A DNA stretch of 37,407 nucleotides from the NCBI GenBank assembly GCA_028287685.1, contig JAQBPE010000449.1, positions 1-37,407 of the forward strand, given 5' to 3'. Under the pieces are notes generated by a model that was not told where the DNA came from, made no database searches, and was given only the letters and a program-made list of their open reading frames with translations. The DNA is from Cyanobacteria bacterium RYN_339. GTDB taxonomy: Bacteria; Cyanobacteriota; Sericytochromatia; S15B-MN24; JAQBPE01. Position 1 is the stretch's first letter. Each line of letters begins with the position of its first letter. The translations under genes and the position numbers were made by a program. Positions 32,135 through 37,407 of the stretch are shown one piece after another.

Positions 32135-32602
32135 ATGAAGCACCTCCTCGCGGGCCTTACGCTGGCCCTAACCCTTGCCTGCCCGCCCGCCTTCGCGGCG
32201 GAGCCGATCATGCTCACGCCCGAGGAGACGGAGGCGCTCAAGCTCAAGCTGATCCAGGCCAAGCCCAACGTCAGCACCGTGACGATGGCGAGCTTCCTGT
32301 TCCCGGGCTCGGCCCAGGCCTACATGGGCCACACGGACCGCACGCTGATCATGTGGGGCGGCTACCTGATCGTCTTCGCCGGCACCAAGTACTACTGGGC
32401 CGACACGGACCTCACGGGCGGCCTGCGCACCAGCGACCTGGTCATCTCCGGGGCCTTCATGGGCATGGCGGTCTACAGCGCCATCGATGCCTTCATCGAG
32501 GCGAGCACGGAGCGCGCGGAGTATGACAAGCTGATCAACCGGCTGGCCGACAAGGCCACGCCCGAGGTCAAGGGCACGAACGCGGTTCCGGAGCGGCGTT
32601 AA
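32135..32602 (+). CDS. Small membrane protein (DUF5683-like?)
   Basis: A 155-residue protein with a signal peptide (LALTLACPPAFAA). Two or three hydrophobic segments follow: VTMASFLFPGSAQAYMG, TLIMWGGYLIVFAG and LVISGAFMGMAVYSAIDAFI. The 'FPGSAQAYMG' element resembles the PG-x-G/A-Q-x-Y signature of DUF5683 and TM2-like small membrane proteins, a tentative link. The C-terminus is charged. The start follows the LCP stop by one base, so it depends on LCP transcription and probably on translational coupling. A role linked to cell-envelope assembly is inferred from context only. Confidence 0.75.
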   Translation: MKHLLAGLTLALTLACPPAFAAEPIMLTPEETEALKLKLIQAKPNVSTVTMASFLFPGSAQAYMGHTDRTLIMWGGYLIVFAGTKYYWADTDLTGGLRTSDLVISGAFMGMAVYSAIDAFIEASTERAEYDKLINRLADKATPEVKGTNAVPERR

Positions 32603-32614
32603 GCTTACTTAACG
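32597..32614. repeat. Inverted repeat at the end of the 32135 gene
   Basis: Perfect 7-bp arms CGTTAAG / CTTAACG with a 4-nt loop, covering the stop codon. It is a short hairpin without a T-run; its right arm overlaps the 15-bp repeat described at 32605-32665. Confidence 0.5.
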
Positions 32615-32665
32615 ACCGTGGGGGCGCCTGCGGCTACAGGGTCCTACCGTTTACTTAACGACCGT
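32605..32665. repeat. 15-bp direct repeat copying the 3' end of the NHL lipoprotein gene
   Basis: TTACTTAACGACCGT occurs at 32605-32619 and again at 32651-32665. The second copy is the end of the NHL gene, reading Thr-Val-Val-Lys-stop on the minus strand. The 31 bp between are not repeated. Confidence 0.8.
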
Positions 32666-33922
32666 CGGAAGGAACTTGTAGACCTTCTTCTTGCCGGCGT
32701 CCAGGACGAACACGCGGCCGTCCTTGTCCACCGCCACGGCCTGCGGCGCGTCGAACACGCCCGCGCCGACCTTGCCAACCATCACGCCCGCGGGATCGTA
32801 GACGTAGACTTGCTTGGTGCCGCGATCCACGACCACGACGTTGCCGTTGCGGGGGTCGCAGGCCAGGTCGACGGCCTGTTGGTAGGTGTCGGGGTGGTCG
32901 ATGCCGGAGGCGCCGAACTCGATTTGCATCGTGCCGTCCAGGCCCATCTTCTGGACCTTGTTCTCGACGATGCCCCAGATGGCGTCCTTGGTGGCGGCCA
33001 CGGCGCTGACGTTGCCAGCGGCGCTTAGCTTCTGGGGCGTCTCGCCCTCGGCGTTCAGCTTGGTGAGGCCGCCGCCGGCCACGTAGATGTTGCCGGTGGT
33101 GGGCTCGACGGCCAGGTCGTCCGTGCCTTCCACGCTCACGTCGACGGCCTTGTCCTTGTCGCCGTCGGTGTTGAAGCGCCAGAGCTTCTTGTTCTCGTCC
33201 AGCACCAAGGTGCGGCCCTGCTGATCCATCGCGATCGCCGTGACGTTGTCCTTCATGATCGAGAAGCCCAGCCAGTGGGTGTAATCGCCGAACTTGCCCT
33301 GGAACTTCCCGTCCTGGCCGTACTGGCGGACGACGCCCGTGTGGACGGCGGCGGACTTGTTGGCGTCGAGCACCTGGGTGATGCCGCCGCGCACGGCCAG
33401 GCCCAGGGGGGCGAGCAGCAGGGCAGGGGCCGAGCCCTCGTTGGCGAAGGCGGCTTCCTGGGTGTAGGTGATGCTGCTGATGCCGGAGGGGCCGTTGCCG
33501 GGCATCAGGGTGATGTCGGGGACGGCGGCGTCCTTGGCGGCTTCGACGAGTACGCCGGCGGGCGTGGACTGGGTCATGCCGGTGGCCATGGCCTTGAACT
33601 CGTAGTTGCCTTCGGGCACGGTGGTGCTGTAGACGCCGGCGCCGTTCGTCGTGAGGCGCAGGCCGGTCTGGGCGATTTGGACCACGGCGCCCGCCACGGG
33701 ACGGCCGGCGGCGTCGAGCACGCGGCCATGCAGGGCGCCGGGGCCGCCGCTGGTCAGCGATACCTTGCCGAGGTTGGTGGGGACGGCGTTGGCCGCGGCC
33801 ACGTCGGCGGCGGTCGTGCCCAGCTTGGACTGGGTGGCGCTCACGCGGCCGCAACCCGTGGTAGCGAGGGCGAGGGTCGCCGCTACCAGGATCCAGGTCG
33901 TCTTGTGCTGCTTGCCGTTCAA
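32651..33922 (-). CDS. Lipoprotein with carboxypeptidase-regulatory-like domain and NHL/beta-propeller repeats
   Basis: A 423-residue surface protein. The signal sequence ends in lipobox LATTGC (Cys about 24). A carboxypeptidase-regulatory-like Ig domain follows (about 60-135: LHGRVLDAAGRPVAGAVVQI, GVYSTTVPEGNYEFKAMA). The rest is a beta-propeller of NHL/SMP-30-like blades, e.g. VTAIAMDQQGRTLVLDENKKLWRF in two parts, DLAVEPTTGNIYVAGG, DLACDPRNGNVVVVDR and AVAVDKDGRVFVLDAGKKKVYKF. It may bind ligands or proteins; no catalytic site is visible. The start is TTG 33922 with GGAG 8 nt upstream; a GTG start at 33952 would put that site inside the gene. The 15 bp at its 3' end recur just beyond it. 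Confidence 0.82.
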   Translation of the reverse strand: MNGKQHKTTWILVAATLALATTGCGRVSATQSKLGTTAADVAAANAVPTNLGKVSLTSGGPGALHGRVLDAAGRPVAGAVVQIAQTGLRLTTNGAGVYSTTVPEGNYEFKAMATGMTQSTPAGVLVEAAKDAAVPDITLMPGNGPSGISSITYTQEAAFANEGSAPALLLAPLGLAVRGGITQVLDANKSAAVHTGVVRQYGQDGKFQGKFGDYTHWLGFSIMKDNVTAIAMDQQGRTLVLDENKKLWRFNTDGDKDKAVDVSVEGTDDLAVEPTTGNIYVAGGGLTKLNAEGETPQKLSAAGNVSAVAATKDAIWGIVENKVQKMGLDGTMQIEFGASGIDHPDTYQQAVDLACDPRNGNVVVVDRGTKQVYVYDPAGVMVGKVGAGVFDAPQAVAVDKDGRVFVLDAGKKKVYKFLPTVVK

Positions 33923-34001
33923 ACCTTCATCTCCATTGGGGAGAGTTGACACTCCCTGAACGCTTTATCGCAACCGGCCGGTCCGACCTTGCCCACCGGA
34001 G

Positions 34002-34028
34002 TTAAAGCGGGGCTTAAGCCGGCTTTAA
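34002..34028. repeat. Nested palindrome in the divergent 33.9-34.1 kb promoter region
   Basis: TTAAAGC (34002-34008) and GCTTTAA (34022-34028) flank a perfect 10-bp palindrome GGCTTAAGCC (34011-34020). It lies between two divergent genes and could be an operator. Confidence 0.45.
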
Positions 34029-34054
34029 ATTTCCCGGATGCCAGGCCTGGATCC

Positions 34055-34060
34055 ATTATC
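34055..34060 (-). promoter_or_regulatory. -10 candidate for the NHL lipoprotein gene
   Basis: Minus strand GATAAT followed by GG, about 130 nt upstream of TTG 33922; no good -35. Transcription from here would run through the 34002-34028 palindrome. Confidence 0.3.
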
Positions 34061-34085
34061 GGCCGGCAACGTGCCGTCCATGCTG

Positions 34086-34091
34086 TAGAAT
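34086..34091 (+). promoter_or_regulatory. -10 box for the 34123 gene
   Basis: TAGAAT, 31 nt before ATG 34123, which has AGGAGA as Shine-Dalgarno. The -35 region is weak. Confidence 0.4.
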
Positions 34092-34122
34092 AAGGGAGCT
34101 TAACCTTCCCAGGAGATCCCGC

Positions 34123-34809
34123 ATGTTCCGAGCCCTGATCGCCGCGGCCTTGCTGGCTGCCCAGCCCAGTCCCGCCCCGTCTACGGCCCCCGCGCCCGCG
34201 GTCAAGGCCGCCCAGCCGGTGGTGATCCGCATCGGCACCACGGCCGTCTGGAGCGTGCGCGAGCCCCAGGGCACGGTCTCCGCCCAGGAGCGTGGTCAGG
34301 TGGTCCAGAGCCGCGTCGACCAGGTGCTGTTGCACCACCCTTACCTGACGTGGCAAGACGTGAAGTTGCTCAAGGAGAAGGGCGAGCCCACGATCTACTG
34401 GGGGCCGTTCCCGATCATGACCGTCGACGCCGCGCATGCCCGCGTCAACAACTTCTCCAGCGCCGACTTGCTGGCGCACGCGTGGGCCAACAACCTGCGC
34501 GCGGCCGCCAAGGACTTCTTCGCCGGCAAGAAGATGCCGGAGCGCGCGCTCTACCACACGGAGCAAGGCGACTTCACCTACAAGCGCACCGACAAGACCA
34601 TGAACCAGCCCACCCAGCTGCGGAACACGCGCTACGTCTTCAGCCCGGAAGACTTCGAGTATGGCGCGGGCGCCAAGGACCCCGGCCAGCGTGGCCTGGT
34701 GATCTTCACCAAGAAGGACGCGGCCGTGCCACCCCAGCAGGTCTACCTGGGCAACGCCCAGGGCAGCTTCACGGAGTTCGAGCTCATCAAGCCGGAAGAC
34801 ACACCTTAG
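34123..34809 (+). CDS. Secreted protein of unknown function
   Basis: A 228-residue protein with a short signal peptide (FRALIAAALLAAQPS) and a Pro/Ala linker. The first folded part (PVVIRIGTTAVWSVREP, then TVSAQERGQVVQSRVDQVLL) resembles the periplasmic N-terminal segment found before the channel in some MscS-like proteins ('sA-x-ER-A ... I ... RL'), but no channel follows here. The rest (DVKLLKEKGEPTIYWGPFPIMTVDAAHA and onwards) supports a soluble alpha/beta domain. Function is unknown. AGGAGA precedes the ATG. Its TAG stop overlaps the TAA stop of the convergent gene. Confidence 0.72.
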   Translation: MFRALIAAALLAAQPSPAPSTAPAPAVKAAQPVVIRIGTTAVWSVREPQGTVSAQERGQVVQSRVDQVLLHHPYLTWQDVKLLKEKGEPTIYWGPFPIMTVDAAHARVNNFSSADLLAHAWANNLRAAAKDFFAGKKMPERALYHTEQGDFTYKRTDKTMNQPTQLRNTRYVFSPEDFEYGAGAKDPGQRGLVIFTKKDAAVPPQQVYLGNAQGSFTEFELIKPEDTP

Positions 34810-35846
34810 AGGGTGGGCGGCTCTTCCGGCTTCGGCGCGACCAACCGGTCCACCGCCCGGATCACCACCACCGCGCCACGGCTGAGCACCTTCACGCTCC
34901 CAGCCAGCGCCAGTTGCGGCACCCGCACGAAGACCGTATGCCCCAGCTTTGCCAACCGGCCCAGCCCGGAATTGATGTTGCGGAAAAGCTTGTCTTCCGC
35001 GACCTCGCGGGCGTCGGACACGCGCTTGGCTACTTCGCCGTTGCCCAGCGAGGACTGCCGCAACGTGCTTTCTACCTGCTCCGTGGCGTCGCGTAACTCC
35101 GTCCAGAAGTCGAACGGCCGCGGCGTCGAGCCAACCTGGTCACGGGCCACCAGGCTGGCGCGGAAGGTCTTGTGCATCTCATCGAGGATGCGCGGGTCGG
35201 CCTTCTTGATCTCCGTCTGGATGTAGACCAGGTGGGCGCGCATGTCCGGCGCCTGGATGTACCAGGCCACCATGCCGGCGGCGGCGCCGCCGGCGTGCGG
35301 GATGAAGTAGAGGTAGGCGCCGCCCAGGCTGCGCTTGCGGCCGAACATGTCCTCTTCGAGCTTGAGGAGGTTGGGCGGGATGATGTCGCGCAGCACCGCT
35401 TCGAGCTCCGGTTCCACCGGCCGCAACACGAACCCCGTACCGGTCTGCACCTCGCGCGCGGGGGGCTTGGCGTCCTGGTAGTACTGCGCCAGGGGCGTCT
35501 GGCCCACCTCGGGCGCGAAGCCCGCGCGCCAGTGGATGCCTTCCACCCGGAAGTTCAGCACGCGGGTTTGCTTGGCCACCTTCTGGATCACCAGGGCGTC
35601 CGTGCCGCCGTCGCCGCGGTTCATGACCGGGCGGACGGGCAACATGCCCGTGCGGCCGTAGCCCGCCTGCACCACCGTGTCAGCGGCCGGGATCAGGACG
35701 TTGATGTTTTCCGGATCGTAAGGCAGGTTCGTGGGCCCGGGCTTCACGTTCTCGGGCACGGACCGCTCCGTCCAGGTCGGCTTCGGAGGCTCTTTGCCGA
35801 GATCGGTTTCTCGGCGCGCCGGTCGGCTATCGTCCATCGGGGGCAA
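34806..35846 (-). CDS. Hypothetical protein, about 346 residues
   Basis: I do not recognise this protein. It begins with a Pro/Arg/Glu-rich, probably disordered region (about 50 residues), then a mixed domain (NINVLIPAADTVVQAGYG, LEAVLRDIIPPNLLKLEEDMFGRKRSLGGAYL in parts, GGAAAGMVAWYIQAPD) and a helical region (RILDEMHKTFRASL, DATEQVESTLRQSSLG). The C-terminal part is more hydrophobic and basic (VRVPQLALAGSVKVL). There is no signal peptide. I chose TTG 35846, since AGGAGG lies 6 nt upstream; in-frame ATGs at 35837, 35864 and 35885 are alternatives. It is divergent from the PHP gene, and its stop overlaps that of the secreted-protein gene. Confidence 0.7.
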   Translation of the reverse strand: MPPMDDSRPARRETDLGKEPPKPTWTERSVPENVKPGPTNLPYDPENINVLIPAADTVVQAGYGRTGMLPVRPVMNRGDGGTDALVIQKVAKQTRVLNFRVEGIHWRAGFAPEVGQTPLAQYYQDAKPPAREVQTGTGFVLRPVEPELEAVLRDIIPPNLLKLEEDMFGRKRSLGGAYLYFIPHAGGAAAGMVAWYIQAPDMRAHLVYIQTEIKKADPRILDEMHKTFRASLVARDQVGSTPRPFDFWTELRDATEQVESTLRQSSLGNGEVAKRVSDAREVAEDKLFRNINSGLGRLAKLGHTVFVRVPQLALAGSVKVLSRGAVVVIRAVDRLVAPKPEEPPTL

Positions 35847-35914
35847 GGTCTCCCTCCTGGACATATTCCCGTCCCGGCTTGACATGAAACCGCCTGGAGA
35901 CGGAGCATGCAAGC

Positions 35915-37003
35915 ATGCGCCACCTGCTCCTGGCCCTGCTCGTGCTGGCCCCGCTACCCGCCCTCGCCATCCCCAACCCGGCCGTGCCGGGGCCGGAGGG
36001 GCGCTGGTTCGCGGTCCAGCTCCATGCCCACAGCCGCTACAGCGACGGCATCCACCCCATCGCCGATCTGGTGAAGTGGGCGCGCGAAGGCGGCCTGGAC
36101 GCGATCGCCGTGACGGACCACAACACCAACGCCCACCTGGCGGACCCGGTCTTCCAGGCCGACCAGGGCGTCACGGTGATCCCCGCTTACGAGTGGACGG
36201 AGCTGGAGGGGCCGAACGGCAAGCACCTGAACCTGGACGGCCCGGAGCGTTGCCACATGAGCGTCTGGGGCATCAAGCCCGCGACGCCGATCCTCTCCGG
36301 CTTGCTCAAGCGAGACGCCATGTTGGCGCTGGCCGCGGGCCAGGACGTGGTGATCGGCGCGAACCACCCCTTCGAGCCGCGCTTCCCGTGGCCGGACGAG
36401 AACTTCACGGGCGTCAACACCGTGGAGGTGTGGCAGTGGCAGTACGGTCTGGACGAGGCCGCGGGCGCGCCGCTGCCCGCCAACATCCATGCCCCCCACC
36501 ACGCCCCGGTGGAGTTCCTGTACCGCAACACCCGCGCGCAGGCGCTGTGGACGCGCCAGCTCAAGGCCGGCCACCGCCTCACGCCCGTGGCCGTGTGCGA
36601 CTTCCACGTCGGCGCCGGCGTGCAAGCGGTGGTCTCGCCCTGCACGCTGGTCTGGGCCAAGAGCCGCTCCGTTCCGGACCTCTTGAACGGCCTCAAGGCC
36701 GGCCACGTCACCCTGGTCGAGGAGCCGCACGGCCCCCGCGTGGAGCTGTGGGGCCCGCATGACGCCATGCCCGGTGACGAGGTGCCCAAGGGCGCCAAGC
36801 TGCAGTTGCGCGTCACGGGCGCCCAGGGCCAGGCCGTCACGGTCTTCGACGCCGACGGGGTGGCGAGCACGATCGAGGTCCCCATGGACCCCTACGTGCA
36901 AGAGGTTCCCGCGGTGAAGGCGGGGTTCTACTACGCCCGGCTGGACCGCAAGCGCGCCTACAACCCCATCCTCTCGATGACCGGGGCGATCTTCGTCAAG
37001 TAA
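35915..37003 (+). CDS. Secreted PHP-family metallohydrolase (CehA/McbA-like)
   Basis: A 362-residue protein with a signal peptide (LLLALLVLAPLPALA) and a PHP domain, the histidinol-phosphatase-like metal-dependent hydrolase fold. Metal-ligand motifs in order: LHAHSRYSDG near 36, VTDHNTNAH, IPAYEWTE, GANHPFEP and VCDFHVG. The exported form with a C-terminal strand-rich domain (from about 270; KLQLRVTGAQGQAVTVF) fits the CehA/McbA group, whose substrates are phosphoesters or other esters; the real substrate is unknown. ATG 35915 has GGAG 9 nt upstream; a consensus TTGACA lies at 35879 without a good -10. Its stop overlaps the convergent HEAT-repeat gene by 8 bp. Confidence 0.88.
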   Translation: MRHLLLALLVLAPLPALAIPNPAVPGPEGRWFAVQLHAHSRYSDGIHPIADLVKWAREGGLDAIAVTDHNTNAHLADPVFQADQGVTVIPAYEWTELEGPNGKHLNLDGPERCHMSVWGIKPATPILSGLLKRDAMLALAAGQDVVIGANHPFEPRFPWPDENFTGVNTVEVWQWQYGLDEAAGAPLPANIHAPHHAPVEFLYRNTRAQALWTRQLKAGHRLTPVAVCDFHVGAGVQAVVSPCTLVWAKSRSVPDLLNGLKAGHVTLVEEPHGPRVELWGPHDAMPGDEVPKGAKLQLRVTGAQGQAVTVFDADGVASTIEVPMDPYVQEVPAVKAGFYYARLDRKRAYNPILSMTGAIFVK

Positions 37004-37407
37004 GGCGGCGCTTCAACGCCGTCAGGGCCGCCAGCACACGCGCCCGGTCGGTCTCGAGGCCAGTGGCCTCCAGGTAGCCCGCGAGCGCCTCCAGGGCGGC
37101 CACCCCGCGCGCATCGCCGTGTTGGGCCAGGGCGTCGGCCGCGGCGAGGCGAACGCGGGCGTTGCCCTCGCGGGTAGCGCGCGCCAGCGGCTCGGCCACG
37201 CCGTCGCCGCCCAGGCGGTCGAGCGCCTGGATGCAGGCCAGCCGCACCTCCCAGTCCGCGTCGCGCAGGCCCTGGGCCAGGGCCGGGACGGCGCGGCGAT
37301 CGCCCAGCCGGGCCAACGCCTCGGCCGCCCGCCGGCGTACGCGTGGGCTCTGGACGGATAGGTCGGCGAGCAGGACCGCGATCGGCCCCTTGAGGTTGCG
37401 CCACCAC
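36996..37407 (-). CDS. HEAT-repeat protein, 5' end cut by window
   Basis: At least 136 residues of HEAT repeats, open to the right edge of the window. Three units of about 31 residues are visible: SPRVRRRAAEALARLGDRRAVPALAQGL in two helices, DWEVRLACIQALDRLGGDGVAEPLARA, and NARVRLAAADALAQHGDARGVAALEAL. The consensus is V-R-x-x-A-x-x-A-L-x-x-x-G-D. Such PBS-lyase/HEAT solenoids are protein-binding scaffolds. The true start lies beyond the window; an internal TTG at 37316 is in the middle of a repeat and is not the start. It is convergent with, and overlaps by 8 bp, the PHP gene. Confidence 0.85.
   Translation of the reverse strand, partial: WWRNLKGPIAVLLADLSVQSPRVRRRAAEALARLGDRRAVPALAQGLRDADWEVRLACIQALDRLGGDGVAEPLARATREGNARVRLAAADALAQHGDARGVAALEALAGYLEATGLETDRARVLAALTALKRRLT

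Noticed and set aside
34123-34809. MscS-type mechanosensitive channel
   Set aside because: Only the periplasmic N-terminal pattern is suggested; there are no channel membrane helices or MscS beta domain.

Overview
The window is GC-rich and gene-dense: 34 protein genes (two cut by the window edges), one tRNA, and short intergenic gaps. There are no rRNA genes, CRISPR arrays, phage genes or transposases. Two features point to a non-photosynthetic cyanobacterial relative such as the Sericytochromatia or Vampirovibrionia. The ClpC N-terminus reads almost like cyanobacterial/plastid ClpC, and the UDP-glucose dehydrogenase has an extra segment I associate with cyanobacterial homologues. HspR, an LCP protein and many lipoproteins fit but do not prove this. 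The placement is inference; no phylogeny was run.

Layout. 1-4.9 kb: a PolX-like PHP protein whose polymerase active site looks dead, a lipoprotein, a zinc-ribbon NUDIX hydrolase, a divergent leucyl aminopeptidase, and a zinc-ribbon beta-helix protein. 4.9-12.3 kb: clpC, then an sbcD-sbcC-hspR operon, which places a heat-shock repressor behind the Mre11/Rad50-type nuclease. 12.3-15.3 kb: an AT-richer stretch with a possible 54-aa gene, citrate synthase and a large lipoprotein. 15.4-21.8 kb: a five-gene minus-strand polysaccharide operon (ugd, radical SAM/B12-type enzyme, GT4 glycosyltransferase, hexapeptide acyltransferase, Wzx-type flippase). 21.9-25.1 kb: small genes of mostly unknown function. 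25.1-28.9 kb: a minus-strand run made of an AnmK-MurQ fusion, a TerB-like protein, a GIY-YIG nuclease, a response regulator with an HD-GYP domain, and tRNA-Pro(CGG). 29-32.6 kb: NagZ, an LCP ligase and a membrane protein. 32.6-37.4 kb: an NHL-repeat lipoprotein, secreted and unknown proteins, a secreted PHP metallohydrolase and a HEAT-repeat protein.

How the genes work together. NagZ and the AnmK-MurQ fusion, transcribed divergently, make a compact peptidoglycan-recycling module: NagZ releases anhydro-MurNAc, AnmK phosphorylates it and MurQ removes the lactyl ether. The neighbouring LCP protein would attach glycopolymers to the wall, and the ugd operon could supply UDP-glucuronate and export a surface glycan. 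ClpC and HspR belong to protein quality control, and SbcCD and the PolX-like protein to DNA maintenance.

Recurring sequence features: many TTG/GTG starts chosen by a clear Shine-Dalgarno; several -10 boxes of the form TANAAT followed by GG; at least three -10 boxes so close to the ATG that the mRNA would be leaderless; two convergent gene pairs sharing stop codons in one TTAG; and two genes whose 3' ends are partly duplicated just downstream.
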